64,000 nt of DNA from Peromyscus leucopus (Eukaryota; Chordata; Mammalia; Rodentia; Cricetidae), in the NCBI RefSeq assembly GCF_004664715.2, contig NC_051063.1, positions 144,797,319 to 144,861,318 on the forward strand. The letters run 5' to 3'. Both the position numbers and the translations under genes were made by a program. Positions 42,730-54,090 of the stretch are shown piece by piece (the stretch's first letter is position 1; every line of letters begins with the position of its first letter). Below the pieces are notes generated by a model. The model was not told the DNA's origin, ran no database searches, and saw nothing but the letters and a program-made list of their open reading frames with translations.

Positions 42730-45560
42730 AGATGAATAAGAAGCCTCACAGGTTCATCCAGCTGCTTGGGTTTCAGCTACTTCCAGGTGTAGTCAAGCTG
42801 ACAGCCATGATTAGCCATCACACTACAAAAGACAGTGAACTGGAGAAAACTAATATACATCAATCTGAACTCTTGGTTCTGAGTGACACAAAGCTAAATC
42901 TAACTAACGCTGGCCAAAGCAAGAGAATTTTAACTCTCACAAATGAACTTTAAGGACCATTCTGGCTTCAGGAAAAGCTAGCTCCAGGGTCTCAGACCTA
43001 GAATCTGGGATCTGCTGGTTCCTGTTTCCATTCTCTGGCCCTCCCCAGATGGTATCAGTCTTCCACGCTCATTTCCCACCTATTTCAAGCCAACCAGACA
43101 CCCTGAGCCTCTCCTGTGCCGGGAACGTCATCCTCAAAGGGCTCAGACCCAAGTTTCCCACCCCACAAAACCACATGCGGTCAGATACAGGGGACGTAGC
43201 CCGCAAACATCCAGGACCACTTCTGGAAGAAAACACAGATGCTGGACGTTCGTAATGCTCACACTGTCCTCTGCACTGCTCAGTGCACACAGCTGCCCAT
43301 GCTTTTTGGGGGGCAAAGCTCAACTTCCTTCAGCCCACGAAACCACCTGACATCCCAGGGTCTCTGCTGTCATAGTGCAGGTTTTGCAGACAAGAAGAGC
43401 AAGGCTCGGAGGGAGATAAATCCCTGACCTTTTAAGGAAGGTCACCTGCCCTGGAAACTCCAGAGCCAGAGGGGAAGCCTAATCTAGAGAAAGAGGTCAC
43501 AGATTTAAGGGAGGAAGGAAGTCGGAGGCTAAAACACCCTCCCAGACACCATTTCACTAAAGTCCCTGCCTGCCCGTCATTGCCCTGAGACTGAGGCTTC
43601 CTGATAGCTTAAGGCTTTTTTGACACCTCCAACACAGATTCATTTCCAAGTCACCTTTCCAGGGTGCTACACTCTCGTGTTCAGTCTCCGCCTCTACCTT
43701 TTCTTAAGTCAGCTTACCCGATACACTTACAATGCCAACCACTTCCGAGGCCACTGCCAATCAAAGCCCATGCCTCTGGTCTCAAATAAAGGTTTGCCTC
43801 CGAGTAAATGTAGAACCACTGGGTTTAACACTGATTGCCACTCAAAAGCGCCCCACTTCTGGGCTGGCATCACAAAGCTGGGCAAGCCAGAGCTAACAGG
43901 TCACCCCAGAGCACAGACGACATGTTCCTATGCTAGTCTACACCTTGTGTTTTGTGATCCCTACAGGTGATCTAACTGATGTTTTTCCAGTCTGCTCTGT
44001 TCTTCCATCATGAGGCCACGGTCTGGCCACTGCGTCCTTAGCCCGAGCTTGCTGGGATGTGGTCCAATGCCGGACTCACGGTATCCTCGGTGGCTTCCAG
44101 CATCTCTCGGCCTGGGCCCATTAGTCACCTCTGAATCGTAGCTCACTTCTTCTCTGATTGTTGCTGGGTCAGCGATGGATACAGAGGCCAAGTGGCACAG
44201 GGTCCCAGGCAGCCAGGCAGTCCTAGGCTGAACACAGCCTCACCTGCCTTTTTTTAGACACCACTATCATGCTGGACAATTAGCCATGGTCCAGATGTGT
44301 GCCTGGGACTAGTCTCCATGGGAAGGCAGGAGCCACCAGTTTCTGAAGCCGAAGGGGCCTTCAAGAACATGCAGAGGAAGATCCCCACCACACTACGTGG
44401 AGGCCACCCCAAGGATCTCACTTCTCACTCAAAGTCCCAGAGCAGCCTGGGATACCCAGCTCTGACCCTCTTCCACACAGCTGCCATCAGGAACCAGGCT
44501 ATGCCCAGCCCACCCACCATAGGGCATGTCCTTAAAGGATGCATGTCGAGAAGACCACCAGATTTGACAGGATCCAAGTGTTCCTATCTACCCAAGCTTG
44601 TAACTGGCTTTGATCCTGTGCTCTGAGCCCTGGCCTAGCTTCATGGAGTTTCTAATCTGGGCTGACCACCCTATCTGGACCCTCTAGTATTGGAACAGAA
44701 CAGACGGCAGCCAGATGAGGAGCAACAGAGGGACCATTTTCTCTGTCGTCTGTTCTCACTCTGCAGTCCATTGGCGTCAGACCCATGAGCGTGCTTTGAG
44801 ACCGCCTGTATGTTGGAGTGCTCACTGTCAACACAAGGGTAGATCTAGGGCTCCAAGACCTCTTATTGCTTCTTGCAGAGGCTGATGCTGCGCTAGCCAG
44901 AAAGCTCAAGGTGGGGAGACAGGCAACATGCCCACCATGCCCAAGAGTCTGTGCCAGCCCTCAGCTTAGCAACTGGCCCATGAAGGGAAACTCCTGTGGA
45001 AAGAATACCCACATGAGTTGAACTTGAATAGGGCAAAAGCACCCTTAACTCCAAGTGAGAGTCCAGGAGGCACAGGGTACACATGGCGGTGGTAAGATCT
45101 TGGGCACATTGTTACCAGATGCATCGTCCTAAGCCGCTGTGACCCGGGCATCCCCAGTTACTAGACATACACCCACACACCTTCAGCTTCCCAGTCAGTC
45201 CTGCAAGAGAAGCATTGCTGTACAGGGGGACGACACTGCCCTCAAACACTTGGCTGCCGGGGCTGAAAAGAAAAAAACCAGGTCACATAAAAATAAAAAA
45301 CCTAAAAGCATACGTGTGTCCAAACTGAGGGTCCAGAGAGAAAAGAGCCCTAAACCAACTCACAGTGGGATGCTGAACCTCTCTGACTACCAGTTCCCTT
45401 TCCCACCGGAAGCTGCCAGGGCTGTGCAGGATGTGCAGAGGAGAGAAGTGAACAGGGGAGAGCGGCATGAGGAACAGGAAGGGTCCCCAGCTGTGTGCAT
45501 CCAAGTCAGGGATGGAGGATCAAGTCGCCTCCCAGCCGCCCCAGAGGAGGGCGCCTCCTG
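42730..45560. other. largely single-copy DNA
   Basis: 42860-43080 has the flavour of an old interspersed repeat ('cactctcacaaatgaacttt'-like text near 42936), but I cannot assign it. The rest shows no transposon. Frames up to 167 codons (45139-45642 plus) have low complexity ends and no family resemblance. Confidence 0.28.
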
Positions 45561-45565
45561 CGCTT

Positions 45566-45580
45566 GGGGGGGGGGGGGGG
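45566..45580 (+). repeat. G15 homopolymer
   Basis: Fifteen consecutive guanines. Long G runs are rare in mammalian DNA and are error-prone in sequencing. Confidence 0.9.
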
Positions 45581-45680
45581 TTGAGAAGGAACTTATTTAT
45601 TGCCAAGTTTATGAGGTTAGTGACAACATGACAGAACTGTGAAGTCTGTACTCCTGATGCATGCTTAACCTTTTTATCAG

Positions 45681-45720
45681 AGAGAGGAGGAGGAGGAGGA
45701 GGGAGGAGGGGGAAGGAGGT
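45681..45720 (+). repeat. (AGG)n purine tract
   Basis: agg triplets followed by ggga variants. Confidence 0.85.
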
Positions 45721-46890
45721 AGACAAGAAGTGACGACCGCTGAAGGCCCTGTTTAGGAGTCTGTATTTTCTCTCATCACTAAGTCACATCACTCAAATTT
45801 TTTGGGAACGGGATGGCCCATCCTAGCCCCTTTTAAAGACAAATGCACTCTGCTGCACCACACGCAGACACTCAGGCGCTCTCTCTTTCTTTCCCTGGGG
45901 GAGTACATGGTGTTATTAAGTATGCGTGCCTGGATGAGGAAGGGTGGAGAAGGTCTCCTGGGATTTTGGAAGAAGTGGGTGAGAGCCCCAGAGCATTCCC
46001 CGGGCTGCCTTGGTTTGTGCGAGGCTGCCATCGTGTGGCAACTTCAGGTATTGCTTCTGGAACCCAGAAGCGCATGCTTGGTTTTTGAAGGAGCGGTCAA
46101 GACCCTCTGATAACTAGTGCTTTGAGGAAAATGAGATTCAAATGCTGCTCTCTGCTTCTGACTTCTCCAGGAGACCTCCCGAGCCTTTGCTAGGGCGGGC
46201 AGAGACGTCTGAGGAGTCTTATCAGTGAAGCAGTCAGAAGGTGCTATACAAAAGGCAGTCTCCAGCATGGGGCTGGTGTCCCACCGTCATCTTGTAAGAT
46301 GTCACCAGGGTGGGACTACTACATGGTTAGAGCTCCTGAGGCTTTCTGTGTGCAGGGTACCAGGTGCTCAGCTAGCGGCAGCTCCCCTGAAGTCCTCTGA
46401 GAAGGCGGCACCCCAAAAGTGGCCTGAGTCCCAAGCAGAACAGACAAACGGGAAGAAGGAAACCTACAAGTCACAACGTGGCTTCATGGTTGAGGGGTGG
46501 GGAGGATTAGTTGGTGCCAACTGGGTCACAGGCAGAGCCCAAGTAGGAAAAGGCCACCAGCTCAGCTCCTGTGGCCAGCATGGCCGGGAATGTAAGCCCA
46601 GAAACGATGATGGGACAAACAAGGAGGAGCCGCCGGTGTGTGCGACAGTTCCGGCATGGCCAAGCCTCTGCTCTTCAAGCAGACTGCAGGAAGAAAGAAG
46701 TGCGGTCCTCTTTGGAGGGGACACTGGAAAGGTGTGAGGAATCGCCTGGACTTGATTCTCTTCTATTCAACGGGCAGAGTTCGGAACAAAGATGAGCACG
46801 GTGAAGCATGGTGTATAAAGATCTAGTCCTGATTTACACACGCCTGAGTGTAAACTGTGCAGGTCGGAACTAAACACAGATGCCCTTTGG
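45721..46890. other. single-copy DNA
   Basis: No repeat is recognised. Overlapping frames of 102 and 170 codons on the plus strand resemble no family. Confidence 0.3.
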
Positions 46891-46894
46891 AATC

Positions 46895-47197
46895 CCATGG
46901 GGACAGGTCCTAGGGCAGCACCGCCATGCCAGGAACTGAGGCTCTCCAGTGTTTTGTAGAAAATGACACATGGGCATAGAACTTGCACAGACCCTCCCGC
47001 AAGGCTCGGCCATCTGTAGATGACATGCAGTGCCTGATGTGTGAATAGTTGTTAAACTGTACCATTGGGGCTGGTGGGGATAATGACCAGGGAAAGTGGG
47101 CTTTCATGCTTGGTGACACCAGCAACGTCTCAAGGCATACGTTTCGTGAGTCGTTGAACCCACAGATGGGAACCTGTAAATGAAGGGCTGACTATAC
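46895..47197 (-). mobile_element. MER2 (Tigger-type) DNA transposon, diverged
   Basis: 'ggggacaggtcctagggcag', 'tgtgaatagttgttaaactg', 'gggataatgaccagggaaag' and the end gaagggctgactata follow the reverse-complement MER2 consensus. The terminal repeat is visible at the right end only. Confidence 0.55.
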
Positions 47198-47199
47198 AG

Positions 47200-47608
47200 G
47201 TAGAAATGAGGTGGCACATTTACCATTTAACAATTAAAGGCTTTTGTCCCAGCATCAGCTCCTGAGCGCTCAGAGGACTCTTCTGGGGCTGTTGGTCCAT
47301 ACATGTCCACCAGGGCCACAAGGCTTGGAACTGCACAGTGTCATGCTCAATATTATCCATCAAAAGGCAGTGGTCCAGGTCTTTGGACTCAAAACCTGGT
47401 ATGACTCCTACCAACCCAGTGTCACAAAAGAGACCACGGAATGACATGCTTTCTCCCCTGTTCACCTTTAGACTGTCCCCAGGACTGAAGGAATCCTGTA
47501 CTACACAGAGGGGGCAGAGAAACAGACACAGCCAAGCTTTTGAGACATATGAAACAACACTTATCAAACTTTTTAAGCCTTCCATCGGTTTTAATGACAC
47601 TTTATTAT
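47200..47608. other. single-copy DNA
   Basis: Nothing recognised. The 126-codon minus-strand frame has no family resemblance. Confidence 0.35.
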
Positions 47609-47610
47609 TT

Positions 47611-47790
47611 TCTGGGGCTGGGATGTAGCTCAGTAACTGGCAATGGTCTAGTATGTAGAAGGCCCTGGGTCAGATCTGCAGCAACCCCTCTCCAGCATTC
47701 GGCAAACTGAGGCAGGAGGTTGGCTGGTACAAGACCAAGTAGGGCTATATAGCAAGATCAAAAACAGACACACAGAGAGAAACCCTAAGT
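47611..47790 (+). mobile_element. B4 SINE
   Basis: Head 'tggggctgggatgtagctca' and 'gccctgggtcagatctgcag'; B1-like half 'gcaaactgaggcaggaggtt' and 'agggctatatagcaagatca'. Confidence 0.75.
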
Positions 47791-48390
47791 GTTTTTTTTA
47801 TTTTCATTTTAAAATAAAGCATCATAGCGATGCTTATCAACTCCATATATCCACATCCCAGAACATCCCTGAGTGCCACTTCTGAGGCCTGGCACTGGGT
47901 AGTCATGGCCACTGTACTCTATGTGTGTGGGGGTGCAGGGGGTGGTCCCCATCCTGGTCTTAATTTGCATTTCCAGTATTACTAAGGCTTTCCACAAGCT
48001 AGAGTCCTGGTGCTTACCAGCTTCCAGAGAAGCTGTCTGCTCATTGTGAAGAGCCCGAAAGAAATGTGAAGGGGACTTGTCTGGTGGAAATGATGTTATG
48101 ACGATTAGCCAATTCCATTAAGCAGCCCTTGAACCTTCACAGAAGCACCTTGATCACTGTGGTCACTTACAGGATTATTCTGACATGGAAGGAAATTACT
48201 CTATCCTGATAGCTTGTGTGAAGCCCAGAGGTTCAGCTTGGACAGTCTGAGACTGGTTCTTGTGACTGTGTGGTGGTTGAGGTTCAGGACAGCAGCCACT
48301 GCCTTCTCCCCCTCTCCCATGGCAATCATTTGTGCCCTGAAATGGAGGCACCAATGAGGACGAGGCAACATGAAAACATGTATCTCCCAG
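47791..48390. other. single-copy DNA, possible L1 ORF2 relic
   Basis: 'ggtcttaatttgcatttcca' near 47957 resembles reversed L1 ORF2. It is too short to define. Confidence 0.3.
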
Positions 48391-48392
48391 TG

Positions 48393-48893
48393 TGATGGCC
48401 ACTCTTAGTTGTCAACTTGACTACATCTGGAATTAACTAAAACCCAAAAATGGAGAGGCACACCTGGGAAGGACTTCTGCTTAATTTGAAGTGGGAAGAT
48501 CCACTTCTGATCCTGATCTTTGAAGTGGGAAGACACATCTTTAATCCAAGTCTTTTGAGGTAGGAAGACCTACCTCTAATCTAGGTCATGCTTTCTGCTG
48601 AAAACCTATATATAAGGACGTGGAAGAAGGGAGCTTTCTCTTTTTGCCTACTTGCTCTCACTCTCAGTGACAAGTCCACTCCTTCACTAGCATTAGAGCC
48701 TACATCTTCAGGATTCCATCATATACTGAAGACCAGCTGAGACATCCAGACTCATGGACTGACTCAAGTGCTGGACTCCTGGACCTTCTGTTCATAGGCA
48801 GCCAATGTGGGATTAGCAGGACCATAGCCTATGAGTCATTCTAATAAATGCCCTTTCTAATTTTTTTTCTCTAGAGAACACTGACTAATATAC
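48393..48893 (+). mobile_element. rodent ERVL/MaLR-type LTR, full length
   Basis: It starts tgtgatggccactcttagtt and ends gactaatataca, a TG...CA layout of about 500 bases. The middle has 'gaagtgggaagatccacttc' and a TATA motif (ctatatataagg near 48606). An AATAAA signal lies near 48843. It appears complete as a solo LTR. No clear target duplication is visible. Confidence 0.7.
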
Positions 48894-48944
48894 ACTCACG
48901 GCTTCTCAAATGAAAGCTCAAGGACCTAATTTAAAACTTCCATC

Positions 48945-49015
48945 TGCAGGACTGGGTGGCAGAGCACTTGGCTAGACATTTGTGAGGTCCTGGGTTCCAC
49001 TGCCTACCCCAGGTT
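48945..49015 (+). mobile_element. ID-type SINE, degenerate
   Basis: 'ggtggcagagcacttggct' and 'gaggtcctgggttccactgc' follow the ID head. Confidence 0.5.
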
Positions 49016-49180
49016 TTGGGGGTGAAGAGGCACTTTCCAGCTGCAGATCAGTAACACTCTACAAAGAAAACTGCAAATTTGGACATTCAGATTGTCTCCC
49101 GTAAGCAGGATGTGTGAGTCAGGGTTCTCAAAAAGAACAGAGCCAATGAGATGTGATTTGTGTGCTATGTGTGTACGCCA

Positions 49181-49555
49181 TCTTAGTTAGGTTCTATTGC
49201 TGTGAAGAGACACCATGACCAAGGCAATATATAAAAGAAAGAAAGCATTTAATTGTGTGTGGGGGGGGCTTCTTACAGCTCCCAATTACAAGGGATTAGT
49301 CCATTATCATCATGGCTGGGAGCAAGGAGGCAGACGTGGTGCTGGAAAAGCAGCTGAGAGCTACATCCTAATCAGTAAGTAGAAGGTAGAGAGACTGGAC
49401 CTGGCACAGGCTTTTGAAACCTCTAAGCCCACCCCAGTGACACACCTCCTCCAACAAGGCCACACCTCATACTCCTTCCCAAACAATTCCTATAACTGTG
49501 GACCAAGCATTCAGACATATGAGCCTATGGGGCCAAGCTCATTCAAACCACCACA
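49181..49555 (-). mobile_element. 3' LTR of a complete MaLR element
   Basis: It starts tcttagttaggttctattgc and ends attcaaaccaccaca. It matches the LTR at 50885-51876 and the solo LTR at 18742. On the minus strand this is the downstream LTR. Confidence 0.8.
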
Positions 49556-50880
49556 TTCTGCTCCCCCATAGGCTTACAGTCATGTCATAATGCAAAATGC
49601 ATTTAGTCCAAGTTCAAAAGTCCATATTGTTGAGTCTTTCAGTCTCGACAATGTTTTAAAGTCCAAAGTCTCTTCTGAGACTCCAGGCAATTTCTTATCT
49701 GTAACCTCCTATAAAATCAAAAGCAAATTACATACTTCCAACATACAAAGGCACAGAATATATTATCATTTCAAAAGGGACAAAAGGGGGACATTGTGAG
49801 GAAATACTGGACCACAGCAAGACTGAAACCCAGCTGGGCAAACTCCAAACTCTGCCTCTTCACATACGATGTCAAAATGCCCTTCAGATTTCCAACCCCT
49901 TCCAGACTCATTGTCGACATCACACTTCTCTCTCTCGGGCTGGTTCCACTCTGTTAGCAGCTCTGCTTGGCAGGTATTCCACAGCTCTGGCATCTCCAGC
50001 ATCTTGGAGTCCAGACACTGCCTTTACAGCTCCACACAATCATCTCTCCGGTCTCCACACAGGGACAGCCCCGTCTCACACCTGGCCTCTGTAGCTTTCT
50101 TTAACCAACAGAGGAAGGTTCCACAGCCCCGCTGCTGTATCTTCCTTGATAAGCAAAACTGGATAAAGCTTTGTGGCCAAAGCTACCAAGCTCTTCTGCT
50201 TGCTGAGTGGGGCTGCCACCTTCCTCCTTTCATTTGCATAAGCTTTCCTTGATTGTTTAAGCCTATGAAATCCCTCAGGCCTTTTCTTTCATGGGCTGCA
50301 GGATTAGCTGGGTGGGTCCTGTCCTGAGGTCACCACTCCTTCTATTCCATTTTGAAACAAGCCTTTCTTTAAACTCCTTGAGCACAGAACTTGGCTCCCC
50401 CATTACATGTCCTGGTGTTCTTTTTCCCCTCAAACTGTGCATTTTGTGTTTCTCTTTGCCCTGCTTGCTATTTTTCATTGTAGACTGCATAAGAGTAGTC
50501 ACTAATTACCACATGATACCGTCAATACTAGACTGTCTTGAAATCTCCTCTGCCAAGTGCATTAATACAAAACTCTCCAACTATGCTCAGGCAGATTTTT
50601 TAAACAAGGACAAAAAAGCAGCCATATTCTTTGTCAAAATATCACAAGAATGATCTCTAGGCCGCTTGTTAATGTTTCTTTCCCTCAGACTTGCTGAGAT
50701 GGGCCTACATAGTCCACATCATCCTCCGCACTACTGTCCTCCATGCTTCTACGAGATGGTCCATTGGGCCATGCTTAAAGCATTCAACCACTTTTCTAGT
50801 TTGAAGTCCCAAAGTCTTTCATATTCCTCCAACAAACAGCATGATCAGGCTTGTCACAGCAATACCCCTCCTGGTACCAA
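49556..50880 (-). mobile_element. MaLR internal region with Leu-type primer site
   Basis: About 1.3 kb between two LTR copies. On the minus strand the sequence next to the 5' LTR reads ttggtaccaggaggggta (50863-50880), the expected position and type of a tRNA-Leu primer-binding site. No gag, pol or env frame is seen, as usual for non-autonomous MaLR elements. It is colinear with 25673-27080, but lacks the B1-like stretch of that copy. Confidence 0.75.
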
Positions 50881-51074
50881 CTGCTGTCTTATTGTTCTAT
50901 TGCTGTGAGGAGACACCATGACACATGACACCAAGGCTACTTACACAACAAGGCATTTAATTGGGAACTAGCTAGCTTACAGCTTCAGCATCATCATGGT
51001 GTGGAGTGGGATGGCAGGTAGGCAGGCATGGTACTGGAGAAGTAGCTGAGAGTTTTATATCCTGATCCACAGGC

Positions 51075-51078
51075 AGCA

Positions 51079-51133
<55 letters not shown>

Positions 51134-51178
51134 GGAGAGACAGAGAGAGACAGAGACAGAGAGAGACAGAGAGAGGGA
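51075..51178 (+). repeat. (GA)n tract with GACA/GACGGA variants
   Basis: About 25 pure GA units followed by gacagaga variants, within the 5' LTR of the MaLR element. It is a homopurine tract. Confidence 0.95.
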
Positions 51179-51196
51179 CTGGGCTTGATGTAGGCT

Positions 51197-51688
51197 TGTG
51201 ATGATTTGTGTTCCCCCAGTATACTGTGCACCTTAATAAACTTATCTGGGGTCAGAGAACAGAACAGCCACTAGATAGACACAGAGGCCAGAAAATGGTG
51301 GCACACGCACCTTTAATCCTAGCATTCCAAAGGCAGAGATCTGTCTGGATCTCTGTGAGTTCAAAGCCACACTGGAAATAGCCAGGCATGGTGACACACG
51401 CCTTTAATCCCAGGAAGTGATGGCAGGAAGCAGAAAGGTATATAAGGTGTGAAAACCAGGAACTAGAGCTGGTTAAGCTTTTAGGCTTTTGAGCAGCAGT
51501 TCAGCTGAGACCCATTTGGATGAGGACACAGAGGCTTCCAGTTTAAGGAAACAAGATCAGCTGAGTGAGGAATTACCTAGGTGAGGTTAGCTATGGCTGA
51601 TTCTGTTTCTCTGATCTTTCAGCGTTCACCCCAATACCTGGCTCTGGGTTTGTTTTTATTAATAAGACCGTTTAAGATTCTTGTTACA
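51197..51688 (+). mobile_element. class-II (ERVK-type) solo LTR nested in a MaLR LTR
   Basis: It has tgtgatgatttg...cttgttaca ends and is 492 bases long. Flanks taggct (51191-51196) and tgggct (51689-51694) form a 6-bp target duplication with one mismatch, typical of ERV2/ERVK elements. It carries an AATAAA near 51235, a TATA motif (gtatataagg near 51440) and an internal B1-related segment at about 51285-51415 ('acgcctttaatcccaggaag'). It contains no viral coding sequence. Confidence 0.85.
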
Positions 51689-51882
51689 TGGGCTTTTAAA
51701 ACTTCAATTCCCACCCACCTCATCCCCAGTGATACACTTCCTCCAACAAAGCCACGCCTACCCCCAGCAAGGCCACGTATCCTAATCCTTCTGAAACAGT
51801 TCCACTAACTGGAGACCTAACATTCAAATATATGAGTCTATGGGGGCAGGGAGGAATTATCATTCAAACAACCACACCGATA

Positions 51883-51915
51883 GACAGACAGACAGACAGA
51901 CAGATGACAGACAGA
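51883..51915 (+). repeat. (GACA)n microsatellite
   Basis: Six or seven gaca units with one interruption. Confidence 0.85.
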
Positions 51916-52430
51916 ATAATTTAGTAGGTCAGCTTTAGGTAGACAACAGCTAAGAGCTGAGAACCCAGTAGTTACTCAGTCCTTGAGGCTGGTGCCTCAG
52001 CAGTAGGAGTCCCCCAATGACTGTCTCTCACTGAAGGAGGGTCAGTAGTTTCTCAGGCCACAAGGCTGGGTACCTCAGCAAGCCCAATGCCCAATCTGCT
52101 GCTGGCGCCTGAGGGTTCCTGGGGAGACGTTGGGCCTTAGTCCACAGTGAAAGCCTGGAAACACTGGTTCTGCTGTCCATGATGGGATTAGCAGCAGCAG
52201 CAGCAATGGACAAATCCACTCAGCCACATGGGGAGGCCCTGTGAGCAGATGCAGATGAGCTTCCTTCTACCACGCCCTTTTCATCTGGGCTGGTACTGGA
52301 AGGTGCCATCCACAATCAGGATAGATCTTGCCACATCAACCAGGGCAGACACTTCTTCAGGTGAGATTCCCTTTGATTCTAATGTATGGCAAGTTGGCAT
52401 TAAAATCAACCATAATACAGAGGAATAGTA
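51915..52430 (-). mobile_element. rodent LTR-like repeat, related to 42268
   Basis: 'agttactcagtccttgaggc', 'gtagtttctcaggccacaag', 'gatgagcttccttctaccac' and 'gcccttttcatctgggctgg' share the order seen at 42268-42720. The subfamily name is uncertain. Confidence 0.45.
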
Positions 52431-52431
52431 T

Positions 52432-52990
52432 ATATGATATTTAAAAAAAACTGCAAAAATTAAACGCCAACAAAAGTCACTAGACCAATGGGGCCAATGA
52501 ACCTAACAAACAGTTCTCAAAAGAAGAAACATAAATGACCAATAAATATTCTAAAAAGTTCCCAATTTCCTTGACAATCGGGGGACTGCAAATTAGAAGC
52601 AATAATCTTAATATTATCATTCCAGCCAAAGCTAGAACTCAATCCCAAAGCCCATCAGCTGGGAGGTGGATGAACAAATGCAACATCATACATCCATGGA
52701 GTGGAATATTATTCAGCCATGAAAAAAGGAGTGCTGATACATGCTGTAACGTAGCTAGTCCTCTGAATATTGTCATGCTGAGTGAGGAAAGTCAGCTGCC
52801 AATGACCGCTAAGAGGTGATTCCAGTTAGGGGACATGTTCAGAGCAGGCAAGTCTGTAACCAGAGATGGTTCATGTTCAGAGCAGGCAAGTCTGTAACCA
52901 GAGAAGGTGGATGGATGGTGCTGCCATCCTAAGTATACCTAGGGATGGTAACACAGTGCAAAGGGAGAGGGTGCCAGTGGACACCAGGCT
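52432..52990 (+). mobile_element. ancient mammalian L1 ORF2 3' end
   Basis: 'aaatgaccaataaatattct', 'atggagtggaatattattca' and 'gccatgaaaaaaggagtgct' follow late ORF2, then 3' UTR sequence. Frames are broken. A 38-base tandem duplication lies at about 52834-52909. Confidence 0.75.
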
Positions 52991-53082
52991 TCTTTGGGAA
53001 ACCGTCTGGAGCGGGGGCTGAAGAACCCTGGACAGCACTTTTACCGTTTATAATTTATGTTAGCAAAAGCTGTTTAAGAATA

Positions 53083-53186
53083 ATAGGAACACTCCGGGCA
53101 CTGTCGTCCCAGCACTATGGAGACAAAGATGGCAAGTTTGTGCCGCCTGGGTTAGACAGCAAGACCCTGTCTCAAAGGGGGTGGGG
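53083..53186 (+). mobile_element. B1-like SINE, diverged
   Basis: 'cgggcactgtcgtcccagca' and 'gcaagaccctgtctcaaagg' mark both ends. Confidence 0.6.
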
Positions 53187-53834
53187 AGGCAAGGACACAG
53201 AGAAACTGAGTAATACACTGAATTGATGATCTTGCATAAACCAGCTCACCACACATTGACACAGCAAGAGCTCCTTAGGTACCCTGCACAGAAGGTGCCA
53301 GGCACCAGCCTCAGTGCTAGTGTCCTCTGTGCCACCATCAAGGTGGGTGCTGCTCTGGGCCAGAGACCCTCCTGGAACTCTGTGGTCACCTTGAAAGTCT
53401 TAAAATGAAGCTATTAATACATAGATGGCTTTATTGAATAATAACTTTATTAAATCCCAGAGATACATATGAGTTAATGTTCATATAAACAGAAAACACA
53501 AAATCTCCACAGCACATGAACCACATGTTAAGGGATGCATGGGGTCCCACGTGGAGCGCCTGTAAGATGCTCAGCCCACTTCTGTGGTCTGGGTGTCCTT
53601 TCACAGATAGATCCCACATGCAAACAGGGGCCTCAGTGTTCCTGTAGGGAGCTGCAAGTTCTGCCTCCTCACAGTCGGCCCCTCCCTGTCTGCAGTGAGT
53701 ATGAGAGAAATGAAAACCACAGTGGACACTCAAGAGCAGCCCTCCAGACAAAGAAGCTCCCCAGGGCTGAAATGGAGCCTCAGTTAAGTCTCCCAGGCAC
53801 ACACAGCACAGAGCTTGTCCAACAGAAAGCACAC
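53187..53834. other. single-copy DNA
   Basis: Nothing recognised. The 133-codon minus-strand frame has no family resemblance. Confidence 0.35.
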
Positions 53835-53953
53835 TGGGTGGGTGGGTGGTGGGTGGATGGAAGGATGGATAAATTGATGGATGGATGGATGGATGGGTGG
53901 GTGGGTGGGTGGATGGATGGATGGATGGATGGATGGATGGATGGATGGATGGA
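53835..53953 (+). repeat. (GGAT)n / (GGTG)n microsatellite
   Basis: About 118 bases of tgga units with tggg variants. Confidence 0.95.
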
Positions 53954-54025
53954 GAGTTAGATGGAAGTAAGGAAGGACAGATTGATAGAGGATATACAGG
54001 TGAATTGGGGGACTATAGAGATATA

Positions 54026-54026
54026 G

Positions 54027-54084
<58 letters not shown>

Positions 54085-54090
54085 CAGATA
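54026..54090 (+). repeat. (GATA)n microsatellite
   Basis: About 15 pure gata units, then one gaca. It lies 72 bases after the GGAT array. Confidence 0.95.

Larger units (their letters stand above)
50885..51876 (-). mobile_element. 5' LTR of the MaLR element, split by another LTR
   Basis: It starts tgtcttattgttctattgc and ends attcaaacaaccaca. It contains a (GA)n expansion at 51075-51178 and a foreign LTR at 51197-51688. Without these its length is close to its partner at 49181. Confidence 0.78.

Noticed and set aside
45541..45554. Third CTCF site (ccagaggagggcgc)
   Set aside because: Two mismatches fall at the Y and A positions of the core, and it adjoins a G15 run, so chance similarity is likely.
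49556..50880. Retroviral coding region between the two LTRs
   Set aside because: No gag, pol or env similarity is visible. Size and primer site fit the non-autonomous MaLR group, which lacks such genes.
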